This document shows, one piece after another, positions 1 through 6,482 of a stretch of 6,482 bases of DNA (its first letter is position 1; each line of letters opens with the position of its first letter). The translations under genes and the position numbers were made by a program. The stretch is taken from NCBI RefSeq assembly GCF_002943415.1, contig NZ_PTQZ01000091.1:1-6482 (forward strand), read 5' to 3'. The notes under the pieces are model-generated. The model did no database searches and was not told the origin of the DNA. It saw nothing but the letters and a program-made list of their open reading frames with translations. The DNA is from Amnimonas aquatica. GTDB taxonomy: Bacteria; Pseudomonadota; Gammaproteobacteria; Pseudomonadales; Moraxellaceae.

Positions 1-417
1 AGCCCGGCGGTGCTCGCGCTGGTGGACGAGCTGGGGCGTGCCGACGGGGTGATCGTGGGCACGCCGGTCTACAAGGCATCCTACTCCGGCGTGCTTAAGG
101 CCTTGCTCGACCTGCTGCCGGAGCGGGTGTTCGCCGACAAGGTGCTGCTGCCGTTCGCGGTCGGCGGATCGCCCGCGCACATGCTGGTGCTCGACTATGC
201 CCTGCGTCCGGTGCTGGCGGCTCTCAAGGCGCAGGAGATCCTGCACGGCGTCTATGCCCTCGACAGTCAGATCATCCGTCGGGAGACCCGCGTGGTGCTG
301 GAGCCGGTGCTGACGGAGCGTCTGCAGCACGCTCTGGGGCAGTTCGAACTGGCGCTGGCGCGACGTCGCTCCGGCCGCCTGGCGGCGCTCGATGTGGGGG
401 AGGTGGCCACGGCCTGA
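1..417 (+). CDS. ssuE: NADPH-dependent FMN reductase, SsuE type (3' part, truncated by window start)
   Basis: This is the C-terminal 138 codons of a flavin reductase that uses NAD(P)H to make free FMNH2 for a partner monooxygenase; in E. coli SsuE supplies the alkanesulfonate monooxygenase SsuD for sulfur scavenging in the cytoplasm. The frame is open from base 1 (agc ccg gcg) and ends at TGA 415-417, so the real start lies upstream; compared with the roughly 190-residue E. coli protein about 50 residues, including the N-terminal phosphate-binding loop, are missing. Visible family signatures are GTPVYKASYSG (nt 58-90, flavin site), LLDLLPER, and DYALRPVLAALKAQEILHG. The Tyr in the last motif (nt 196-198) corresponds to the pi-helix tyrosine typical of SsuE-like two-component reductases. 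Sulfonate-use neighbours (ssuD, ssuABC) are not visible, so the physiological partner is inferred only from family. A terminator lies about 80 bp downstream. Confidence 0.9.
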   Translation, partial: SPAVLALVDELGRADGVIVGTPVYKASYSGVLKALLDLLPERVFADKVLLPFAVGGSPAHMLVLDYALRPVLAALKAQEILHGVYALDSQIIRRETRVVLEPVLTERLQHALGQFELALARRRSGRLAALDVGEVATA

Positions 418-495
418 GCGAGACAGGGCCGGTGTTCGCGAGGGGGGATGGCGTGCCCGCGGCGGGCGCGCTGGCCGGGATGCAGCCGGAAAGCA

Positions 496-521
496 AAAAG
501 GCCCGCGTTAGCGGGCCTTTT
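496..521. terminator. Bidirectional intrinsic terminator between ssuE and tRNA-Pro
   Basis: A perfect 11-bp inverted repeat, AAAAGGCCCGC (496-506) and GCGGGCCTTTT (511-521), surrounds a 4-base loop GTTA. On the + strand it gives a GC-rich stem followed by TTTT and a T-rich stretch to 531. On the - strand it gives the same stem followed by TTTTT. It sits about 80 bp after the ssuE stop (+) and 9 bp after the CCA end of the tRNA (-), so it can end both converging transcripts. Confidence 0.9.
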
Positions 522-530
522 CGTGTGTTT

Positions 531-600
<70 letters not shown>

Positions 601-607
<7 letters not shown>

Positions 608-631
608 ATCCGGATCGGGGTACCGATCCGG
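601..631 (-). repeat. Overlapping inverted repeats covering tRNA-Pro leader and 5' acceptor strand
   Basis: Bases 601-622 form a perfect 22-bp palindrome whose half-site is TACCCCGATCC. Its first 7 bases (601-607) are the 5' acceptor strand of the tRNA, so the leader holds a second copy of the tRNA's 3' acceptor sequence TACCCCG (transcript sense, 622-616). A second, mutually exclusive hairpin uses CCGGATCGG (610-618) and CCGATCCGG (623-631), 9 bp around a GGTA loop. In transcript order, segment 631-623 can pair with 618-610, or the middle segment (622-610) can pair with the tRNA 5' end. With transcription starting near 634, all three segments would be in the primary transcript. The pairing is directly visible; a role in tRNA maturation is inference. 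Confidence 0.7.
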
Positions 632-640
632 GAGGCGCGC

Positions 641-668
641 ATTATAGCGCGCGCTCGGCGTTTGAAAA
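641..668 (-). promoter_or_regulatory. Sigma70-type promoter of tRNA-Pro
   Basis: On the - strand a perfect -10 TATAAT (646 to 641) lies 16 bp from a -35-like TTTTCA (668 to 663). The -10 is followed by the GC-rich discriminator GCGCGCC, typical of stable-RNA promoters under growth-rate and ppGpp control. The predicted start is near 634, giving a leader of about 27 nt before the mature tRNA end at 607. The -10 is flanked by GCGCGC on both sides. Confidence 0.75.
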
Positions 669-715
669 GGGGCTGTTGCGCTTTTCTTGAGCGGTCGCGC
701 GCCGTGCCGTACCCG

Positions 716-731
716 GGCCTGTCCGCAGGCC
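716..731 (-). repeat. Hairpin immediately after the ispB stop codon
   Basis: GGCCTG (716-721) and CAGGCC (726-731) form a 6-bp stem around a TCCG/CGGA tetraloop directly abutting the ispB stop codon (732-734). No T-run follows on the - strand, so this looks like an mRNA 3'-end stabilising hairpin rather than a complete intrinsic terminator. Unless a factor-dependent stop exists, ispB transcripts could continue into tRNA-Pro and end at 496-521. Confidence 0.4.
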
Positions 732-1697
732 TCAGTGGTCGCGTCGCAGCGCCAGGCGGGCGAGCTCCTCCAGAGCCTGCCGCCAGGGGGTCGCGGGCAG
801 GGGCGCCAGCGCCGCGATGGCTGCCTCGGACTCCTGCCGCGCGCGTTCGTGGCTGTAGTCCAGGGCGCCGCAGCGGCGGACCAGCGCGATGATTTCCTGC
901 AGATGCTCCAGCCCGCCGGTGCGGATGGATTCGCGCACCATGTCCGCTTCCGCCGGCGCGGCCACCTTCATGGCCTGGATCAGCGGCAGCGTGGGCTTGC
1001 CCTCGGCGAGGTCGTCACCGACGTTCTTGCCCATGACATCGGCCGAGCTGGTGTAGTCGAGCACGTCGTCGATGATCTGGAAGGCGGCGCCGAGATGGCG
1101 CGCGTAGGCCGCCATCTGCGTCCGCCAGCGCGGATCGGAAAGGGCGGCGGCGCATTCGGCGGCGGCCTCGAACATCTTCGCGGTCTTGCCGTGGATCACC
1201 TCGAGGTAGCGCGCTTCGGTGGTGTCCGGGTCGTGCTGGTTGATCAGCTGCAGCACCTCGCCCTCGGCGATCACGCAGGTGCCGTCGGACATGATGTCGA
1301 ACACGGCCTGGTTGCGCAGGCCGGCGATGAGCTGGAACGAGCGCGCCACCAGATAGTCGCCGACCAGCACCGCGGTCGGGTTGCCCCAGCGCGAGTTCAC
1401 GGTGGCGCGGCCGCGGCGCAGCGAGGACTCGTCGACCACGTCGTCGTGCAGCAGGGTGGCGGTGTGCAGCATTTCGATGATGGCCGCCATGGTGACATGG
1501 TCGCGGCCCTCGCCGTAGCCGCAGGCGCGGGCGGCGAGCAGCGTGACCAGCGGCCGCAGGCGCTTGCCGCCGCTCTGCACGATGTAGGTGCCGACTTCGC
1601 TGACCAGAGGCACGCGGGACTGCAGGCTGGAACTGATGCAGGCATCGACAGCGGCGAAGTCGTCCCTGACGAGGTGGAGAATGTCTTTGAAATCCAT
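732..1697 (-). CDS. ispB: Octaprenyl-type (all-trans polyprenyl) diphosphate synthase
   Basis: This 321-residue cytoplasmic prenyltransferase repeatedly condenses isopentenyl diphosphate onto farnesyl diphosphate to make the C40-C45 side chain of ubiquinone and menaquinone. Its length matches the roughly 323-residue E. coli IspB. In order it has GGKRLRP at residues 43-49 (substrate binding), the first Asp-rich motif DDVVD at 85-89 followed by RRG, the GKT motif around 170-172, the second Asp-rich motif DDVLD at 210-214, and GDDLAEGKPTLPL at 227-239. All catalytic Mg-binding aspartates are intact. Chain length cannot be read confidently from the sequence, so the product could be C40 or C45. 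The ATG at 1697 is the only plausible start before an in-frame stop at 1740-1742, yet no good Shine-Dalgarno precedes it (CTTCATTTC), which suggests modest translation. The gene diverges from rplU, the conserved gammaproteobacterial arrangement. Confidence 0.95.
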   Translation of the reverse strand: MDFKDILHLVRDDFAAVDACISSSLQSRVPLVSEVGTYIVQSGGKRLRPLVTLLAARACGYGEGRDHVTMAAIIEMLHTATLLHDDVVDESSLRRGRATVNSRWGNPTAVLVGDYLVARSFQLIAGLRNQAVFDIMSDGTCVIAEGEVLQLINQHDPDTTEARYLEVIHGKTAKMFEAAAECAAALSDPRWRTQMAAYARHLGAAFQIIDDVLDYTSSADVMGKNVGDDLAEGKPTLPLIQAMKVAAPAEADMVRESIRTGGLEHLQEIIALVRRCGALDYSHERARQESEAAIAALAPLPATPWRQALEELARLALRRDH

Positions 1698-1736
1698 GAA
1701 ATGAAGGACACGACAGCGAAGTAGGGAATGCCCGCA

Positions 1737-1765
1737 ATGCTATCAGTCCGCGCCGTTCGCAGCCA
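1737..1765 (-). promoter_or_regulatory. Possible weak promoter of ispB
   Basis: On the - strand TAGCAT (1742 to 1737) lies 17 bp from TGGCTG (1765 to 1760). Only four of six and two of six bases match the sigma70 consensus, so this is tentative. It would give a leader of about 33 nt for ispB. I found no better candidate in the short region upstream of the gene. Confidence 0.25.
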
Positions 1766-1787
1766 CCGCCCCGCGTCGCGCCGCGGC

Positions 1788-1796
1788 TGCTATGAT
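1788..1796 (+). promoter_or_regulatory. Possible extended -10 promoter, upstream rplU start
   Basis: TGCTATGAT is an extended -10 (TGN followed by TATGAT, 1791-1796). The bases expected for a -35 box (about 1768-1773, GCCCCG) do not resemble the consensus. If used, it would lengthen the rplU leader to about 210 nt. It is a secondary candidate to the promoter at 1848-1876. Confidence 0.3.
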
Positions 1797-1847
1797 CGCG
1801 GCCTCTCCGGCGGCGGGGCCGCTTCCCTGTGCCTGCGCTGATCGCAC

Positions 1848-1876
1848 TTGCGCGGGAACTGTCTTTTCCATAGAAT
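1848..1876 (+). promoter_or_regulatory. Main rplU-rpmA promoter
   Basis: The -35 TTGCGC (1848-1853) and -10 TAGAAT (1871-1876) are separated by the optimal 17 bp. A GC-rich discriminator, TGCGCGCC, follows, as at ribosomal-protein and stable-RNA promoters sensitive to ppGpp. The predicted start is near 1883, about 130 bp before the rplU ATG. Confidence 0.7.
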
Positions 1877-1882
1877 TGCGCG

Positions 1883-2012
1883 CCTTGCGAAACTTCTCGG
1901 TCCCGGGTGCTCATTTTCCGAGCCAGAACGGCGATGCGGCAGTGTCAGACGCGGTGCGTCAGGACAGGCCGGACACGCGACCCGATCCGATCGATATGGT
2001 GGGAGCCATTTT
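1883..2012 (+). promoter_or_regulatory. Structured 5' leader of rplU mRNA (candidate)
   Basis: The predicted transcript has about 130 untranslated nt, long for a gene with a good ribosome site. It can form a small hairpin CTCGG/CCGAG (1896-1900 with 1918-1922, 17-nt loop). It can also form a compact stem-loop at 1943-1966, where TGTC pairs with GACA and, across a small internal loop, GACGC pairs with GCGTC around a GGT loop. An alternative outer stem GTGTC (1942-1946) / GACAC (1972-1976) competes with the TGTC/GACA pairing. The rplU Shine-Dalgarno GGGAG is at 2001-2005, 7 nt before ATG. Ribosomal-protein leaders often mediate autoregulation, and an L21 leader is known in Bacillus; whether this one acts so is inference. 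Confidence 0.4.
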
Positions 2013-2324
2013 ATGTACGCAGTGATCAAGAGCGGTGGCAAGCAGCACCGCGTGGTGGAAGGTGAACGTCTGAAGGTCGAGCTGCTGGCTGTCGAGCCGG
2101 GCCAGACCATCACTTTCGAAGATGTCCTGCTGGTCGCCAACGGCGACAACATCCAGGTCGGCACGCCGGTCGTCGCCGGTGCCAAGGTGACCGCCGAGGT
2201 GGTTGCTCACGGTCGTCACGACAAGGTCCGCATCGTCAAGTTCCGTCGCCGCAAGCACTACCGCAAGCAGGCGGGTCACCGTCAGTACTACACTGAACTG
2301 AAGATCACCGGCATCAGCGCCTGA
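2013..2324 (+). CDS. rplU: 50S ribosomal protein L21
   Basis: L21 is a primary-to-intermediate assembly protein of the large ribosomal subunit that binds 23S rRNA near domain I and L20. The 103-residue product has exactly the E. coli length and begins [14 protein letters not shown], the family N-terminus. The basic rRNA-binding segment [15 protein letters not shown] is at about residues 76-91, and the protein ends KITGISA. The start at 2013 is preferred over upstream in-frame codons because GGGAG lies 7 nt before it and the homologues begin there; the reading frame is open back to 1848 but those residues have no family match. It is followed 37 bp later by rpmA, the universal L21-L27 pair, and is probably transcribed from 1848-1876. 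Confidence 0.98.
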   Translation: MYAVIKSGGKQHRVVEGERLKVELLAVEPGQTITFEDVLLVANGDNIQVGTPVVAGAKVTAEVVAHGRHDKVRIVKFRRRKHYRKQAGHRQYYTELKITGISA

Positions 2325-2361
2325 TCGGCCTGAACGCGCACAGTCGAGAGAGTAAACAGAC

Positions 2362-2622
2362 ATGGCACACAAAAAAGCAGGCGGTTCCACCCGCAACGGT
2401 CGCGACTCAGAAGCCAAACGCCTTGGCGTGAAGGTCTACGGCGGCCAGCAGATCCAGGCCGGCGGCATCATCATCCGTCAGCGCGGCACCCAGTTCTGGG
2501 CTGGCGAGAACGTCGGCATGGGCCGTGACCACACTCTGTTCGCCAAGGCGAACGGCGTGGTCAAGTTCGTGACCAAGGGCGAGTTCAACCGCAAGTACGT
2601 GGTCGTCGAAGCCACTGCCTGA
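2362..2622 (+). CDS. rpmA: 50S ribosomal protein L27
   Basis: L27 is a large-subunit protein whose flexible N-terminus reaches toward the peptidyl transferase centre and contacts tRNA. The 86-residue product starts [16 protein letters not shown], the standard N-terminus without the cleavable leader seen in Firmicutes. It contains [21 protein letters not shown] and GRDHTLFA, and ends in VVVEA, at family length (85 in E. coli). A purine-rich GAGAGAG (2346-2352) about 9 nt before ATG serves as ribosome site. It is co-transcribed with rplU, and a strong terminator follows 16 bp after its stop. Confidence 0.98.
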   Translation: MAHKKAGGSTRNGRDSEAKRLGVKVYGGQQIQAGGIIIRQRGTQFWAGENVGMGRDHTLFAKANGVVKFVTKGEFNRKYVVVEATA

Positions 2623-2638
2623 GCGTGAACGCGTCTCG

Positions 2639-2665
2639 AAGGCCCCGCCTGTGCGGGGCCTTTTT
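2639..2665 (+). terminator. Intrinsic terminator of rplU-rpmA
   Basis: AAGGCCCCGC (2639-2648) and GCGGGGCCTT (2653-2662) form a 10-bp stem with a CTGT loop, followed by TTTTT and further T-rich sequence to 2674. It lies just past the rpmA stop and before obg, so it ends or strongly reduces transcription of the ribosomal-protein operon into obg. Confidence 0.92.
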
Positions 2666-2667
2666 GT

Positions 2668-2697
2668 TTGTTTTCCGCCCTTGTGTCCGGTGATCAT
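2668..2697 (+). promoter_or_regulatory. Possible weak promoter of obg
   Basis: TTGTTT (2668-2673) and GATCAT (2692-2697) are 18 bp apart, with three and four consensus matches. The candidate is weak, but the terminator just upstream implies that obg needs either its own promoter or read-through. Confidence 0.2.
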
Positions 2698-2722
2698 GCC
2701 GGGGCAGGGGCCAGGAGCGTGA

Positions 2723-3943
<1,221 letters not shown>

Positions 3944-3978
3944 CCGGTGCATGGTCGCCGATTTCCGGTGCGCCGGCC

Positions 3979-4007
3979 TTGAGCCTGCGCGCCGGAGTGC
4001 TCACAAT
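3979..4007 (+). promoter_or_regulatory. Candidate proB promoter
   Basis: TTGAGC (3979-3984) and CACAAT (4002-4007) are separated by the optimal 17 bp, each with four of six consensus bases. The predicted start is near 4014, giving a 35-nt leader for proB. No intrinsic terminator is visible between obg and proB, so read-through from obg is also possible. Confidence 0.4.
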
Positions 4008-4048
4008 CCGCAGGTTCCGTCAGTCCCCGGCATATTCCGAAGGCCATC

Positions 4049-5185
4049 ATGTCCGCATCCGCCGCTTCGCAACGCATCCGTCTGCAGCAAGCCCGCCGCT
4101 GGGTGGTGAAGATCGGCTCGGCACTGCTCACCGACGACGGCCGCGGCCTCGACCAGCAGGCCATGGCCGGCTGGGTGGCGCAGATGGTCGCGCTCAAGCG
4201 CCGCGGCATCGAGCTCATCCTGGTGTCGTCGGGCGCGGTCGCCGAAGGCATGGTGCGCATGGGGCTGGGCAGCCGCCCGGACTCGGTGCCGGCGCTGCAG
4301 GCCTGCGCCGCCATCGGCCAGATGGGCCTGGTGCAGGCCTATGAATCGCATTTCCGCGAGCACGGCGTGCGCACCGCGCAGGTGCTGCTCACCCATGACG
4401 ACCTCGCCGACCGTCAGCGCTACCTGAATGCCCGCAGCACGCTGCGCGCGCTCATGGACTGGGGCGTGATCGCGGTCATCAACGAGAACGACACTGTCGC
4501 CACCGACGAGATCCGCTTCGGCGACAACGACACCCTGGGCGCGCTGGTGGCGAATCTGGTCGAGGCCGAGGCGCTGATCATCCTCACCGACCAGGAAGGC
4601 ATGTTCGACCGCGATCCGCGCCAGGACCCGGACGCGGTGCTGCTGCCCGAGGTGCAGGCGCTGGATGACCGCCTGCTGGCCATGGCCGGCGGCGGCGGCA
4701 AGTTCGGTCGCGGCGGCATGGTCACCAAGGTGCGCGCGGCCCGCCTGGCGGCGCGCTCCGGCTGCGCCACGGTGATCGCCAGCGGGCGCGGCGAGCGCAT
4801 TCTCGAGCGCCTGGCCGACGGCGAGACCCTGGGCACGCTGCTGCTGCCCGAGCAGGATCGTCTGGCGGCGCGCAAGCAGTGGCTGGCCGGGCACCTGCAG
4901 CATGCCGGCCGTCTGGTGCTCGACGCCGGCGCCGTGCGCGCGCTGCGCGAAGGCCGCCGCAGCCTGCTGCCGGTCGGTGTGCGCCAGGTCGAGGGCAGCT
5001 TCCGGCGCGGCGAGGTGGTGGCCTGCGTCGACGAGGCGGGAGTGCAGGTTGCCGTCGGCCTGGTCAATTACGGTGCGGATGAGGCGGCGCGCATCGCCGG
5101 TCAGCCGTCCGAACGCATCGAGGCGCTGCTCGGCTACGCTGACGCGCCCGAGCTGATCCATCGCGACAACATGGTGCTGGTGTAA
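4049..5185 (+). CDS. proB: Glutamate 5-kinase with C-terminal PUA domain
   Basis: ProB phosphorylates L-glutamate with ATP to gamma-glutamyl phosphate, the first and proline-inhibited step of proline synthesis in the cytoplasm. The 378-residue product has an amino-acid-kinase domain to about residue 265: VVKIGSALL at 19-27, VSSGAVAEG from 59, INENDTV with N145-D148, FGDNDTLGA from 157, [12 protein letters not shown] with D181, and the GRGGM-TK nucleotide loop near 225. A PUA domain spans about 288-372, the two-domain form common in Proteobacteria and slightly longer than E. coli ProB (367). GAAGG at 4039-4043, 5 nt before ATG, supports the start. The partner gene proA is not in the window; obg-proB adjacency is conserved in Gammaproteobacteria. 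The next gene starts 19 bp after its stop, suggesting co-transcription. Confidence 0.96.
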   Translation: MSASAASQRIRLQQARRWVVKIGSALLTDDGRGLDQQAMAGWVAQMVALKRRGIELILVSSGAVAEGMVRMGLGSRPDSVPALQACAAIGQMGLVQAYESHFREHGVRTAQVLLTHDDLADRQRYLNARSTLRALMDWGVIAVINENDTVATDEIRFGDNDTLGALVANLVEAEALIILTDQEGMFDRDPRQDPDAVLLPEVQALDDRLLAMAGGGGKFGRGGMVTKVRAARLAARSGCATVIASGRGERILERLADGETLGTLLLPEQDRLAARKQWLAGHLQHAGRLVLDAGAVRALREGRRSLLPVGVRQVEGSFRRGEVVACVDEAGVQVAVGLVNYGADEAARIAGQPSERIEALLGYADAPELIHRDNMVLV

Positions 5186-5204
5186 CGCTGATTCCGGAGT
5201 CGTC

Positions 5205-6098
5205 ATGACTGCGACGCGTGGACGGGTGCTGCTTGCCCTGCTGTCCCTCTATCTCATCTGGGGTTCCACCTACCTGGCCATGCGCTGGGCCATCGCCGGC
5301 ATGTCGCCGCTGTTCATGGCGGGTGTTCGCTATGTCATCGCCGGTGCCCTGATCTACGCCTTCCTGCGCTGGCGCGGCCATGCCGCGCCGACGCCGGTGC
5401 AGTGGCGCAGTGCCGGCATCGTCGGGGTGTTCCTGCTGCTGGGCGGCAACGGCGCGGTCGGCATCGCCATGGAGCATGGCGTCAGCTCCGCGCTGTCGGC
5501 TACGGTGGTGGCCATCACGCCGTTGTGCGCGGCGCTGTTCGCGCGCATCTGGGGCCAGCGCACGTCGCGCCGGGAGTGGTTCGGACTCGGGCTCGGCCTG
5601 GCCGGCGTGGCCATGCTCAAGCAGGGGCAGGGGCTGGAGGGTTCGCTCGCCGGCTTCCTGCTGCTGATCTTCGCGGCCCTGAGCTGGTCGTTCGGCTCCA
5701 TGTGGGGCAAGCACCAGCCGCAGCCCTCGATCTGGATGGCCAGCGCCGTGCAGATGCTGGTCGGCGGCCTGGCGCTGTTCCTCGCCAGCGCGGTCAGCGG
5801 CGAGACCTGGAGCGCGCCGGCCTCGGCGCAGAGCTTCTGGGCGCTGGTCTACCTGATCTTCATCGGCGCCATCGTCGGTTTTTCCTCCTATGTCTTCCTG
5901 CTCGCCACCGTGCGGCCGGCGCTGGCCACCAGCTACGCCTACGTCAATCCGCTGGTGGCGGTGCTGCTCGGGGTCTGGCTGGGGCGCGAGGTGGTGGATG
6001 CCGCCGAGCTGGCCGGGCTGGCGGTCATCCTTTCCGGCGTGGTGCTGGTGTGCTGGCCGGTGAAGCCGGCGCCGGCCTCCGACGAGGTGGGGCCGTGA
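5205..6098 (+). CDS. yedA: EamA-family drug/metabolite transporter, YedA-like
   Basis: This is an inner-membrane DMT-superfamily carrier of 297 residues with two EamA repeats (about 10-138 and 147-284) and about ten hydrophobic helices, near 8-28, 34-54, 70-88, 94-114, 124-139, 147-167, 178-198, 212-232, 240-260 and 266-284. LYLIWGSTY (15-23) and PALATSYAYVNPLVAVLLG (238-256) closely resemble E. coli YedA, which is about 306 residues. The substrate is not established for this subgroup, so 'exporter' is a family-level guess. GGAG at 5196-5199 lies 5 nt before ATG. It begins 19 bp after proB, and its stop overlaps the start of the bestrophin gene (GTGA), so all three are probably translated from one mRNA. 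The symbol is given by resemblance and orthology is not proven. Confidence 0.85.
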   Translation: MTATRGRVLLALLSLYLIWGSTYLAMRWAIAGMSPLFMAGVRYVIAGALIYAFLRWRGHAAPTPVQWRSAGIVGVFLLLGGNGAVGIAMEHGVSSALSATVVAITPLCAALFARIWGQRTSRREWFGLGLGLAGVAMLKQGQGLEGSLAGFLLLIFAALSWSFGSMWGKHQPQPSIWMASAVQMLVGGLALFLASAVSGETWSAPASAQSFWALVYLIFIGAIVGFSSYVFLLATVRPALATSYAYVNPLVAVLLGVWLGREVVDAAELAGLAVILSGVVLVCWPVKPAPASDEVGP

Positions 6099-6482
6099 TC
6101 GTCCGGCCGCGTCCGCACTGGTTCCGCATGCTGCTGGTGTGGCGCGGCTCGGTGCTGCCGCGCATCCTGCCGCAGCTGCTGGCGGTGACGGCGGTGGCGA
6201 TGCTGGTCACGCTGTTCCACGGCCAGCTCTTCCACTGGAAGATCACGCTGACCTTCGTGCCGTTCACCCTCATCGGCGTGGCGCTGGCGATTTTCCTCGG
6301 CTTCCGCAACAGCGCCAGCTACGACCGCTACTGGGAAGGCCGCAAGCTCTGGGGAGCGGTGCTCAACGACACCCGCACCCTGGCGCGCCAGGCCATGACC
6401 CTGCCGGCCCTGCCGCCCGGCGAGGCCCGCCCGTTCGTGCTCGCGCTGGCGGCGTTCACGCAGGCGCTGCGGCACCAGCTGC
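6095..6482 (+). CDS. Bestrophin-family ion channel (YneE/UPF0187), 5' part, truncated by window end
   Basis: The frame runs open from GTG at 6095 to the window edge: 129 codons of a family that is about 300 residues long. It begins MIVRPRPHWFRML and shows WRGSVLPRI (16-24), LTFVPFTLIGVALAIFLGFR (52-71) and NSASYDRYWEGRKLWG (72-87), the bacterial bestrophin signature also seen in E. coli YneE. Two hydrophobic helices (about 24-42 and 50-70) are visible. In the Klebsiella homologue KpBest, a pentameric cation channel, the neck is lined by I62, I66 and F70; counting from this GTG gives V62, I66 and F70, which supports both family and start. The start is further supported by GAGG (6084-6087) 7 nt upstream and by the 4-bp GTGA overlap with the transporter stop, which implies translational coupling. 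Ion selectivity and physiological role are unknown. Confidence 0.9.
   Translation, partial: MIVRPRPHWFRMLLVWRGSVLPRILPQLLAVTAVAMLVTLFHGQLFHWKITLTFVPFTLIGVALAIFLGFRNSASYDRYWEGRKLWGAVLNDTRTLARQAMTLPALPPGEARPFVLALAAFTQALRHQL

Noticed and set aside
687..1724. 345-codon open frame on the + strand opposite ispB
   Set aside because: It is a mirror of a GC-rich coding gene: G/C at third codon positions removes stops on the other strand. Its composition is Gly/Ala/His/Arg-rich with no recognisable domain, while ispB has every catalytic motif.
1848..2012. N-terminal extension of L21 from an upstream in-frame start
   Set aside because: The segment contains the predicted promoter -10 and leader, has no family match, and the ATG at 2013 has a proper Shine-Dalgarno and gives the canonical 103-residue protein.

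Overview
The window is a GC-rich stretch (roughly two-thirds G+C by eye) of bacterial chromosome carrying a conserved housekeeping neighbourhood. The order ispB divergent from rplU-rpmA-obg-proB, with a tRNA-Pro(CGG) downstream of ispB, is the arrangement known from Gammaproteobacteria, in particular high-GC groups such as the Pseudomonas and Xanthomonas/Nevskia-type lineages. L21, L27, IspB, SsuE and the bestrophin-like protein all read like gammaproteobacterial versions. I cannot name the species.

Layout. Bases 1-417 hold the 3' part of an ssuE-type FMN reductase gene (+). A bidirectional hairpin terminator (496-521) lies between it and a tRNA-Pro gene (531-607, -), which has a near-consensus promoter at 641-668. 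Between the tRNA and its promoter is an unusual set of overlapping inverted repeats, including a perfect 22-bp palindrome that includes the first 7 bases of the tRNA. Next on the - strand is ispB (732-1697), for the ubiquinone/menaquinone side chain. A 315-bp divergent intergenic region (1698-2012) carries a good sigma70-type promoter for rplU and a leader of about 130 nt with a compact potential stem-loop. rplU (2013-2324) and rpmA (2362-2622) form a ribosomal-protein pair closed by a strong terminator (2639-2665). obg (2726-3943) and proB (4049-5185) follow. A YedA-like EamA transporter gene (5205-6098) starts 19 bp after proB and overlaps by 4 bp a bestrophin-family channel gene (6095 to the window end), which is truncated by the window edge and starts with GTG.

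Function. ispB, rplU, rpmA, obg and the tRNA are growth-related core genes (respiratory quinone, large ribosomal subunit, ribosome-assembly GTPase, translation). proB is the first committed step of proline synthesis. The tight spacing from proB onward suggests one transcript for proB, the transporter and the channel, but the substrates of the last two are unknown.

Novelty. I do not see a mobile element, CRISPR array, toxin-antitoxin, defence system or biosynthetic cluster. The most interesting item is the tRNA-Pro leader, where a segment matching the tRNA's own 3' acceptor strand could either fold with an upstream leader segment or invade the acceptor stem. Second is the structured rplU leader. 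Everything else is largely ordinary core genome.
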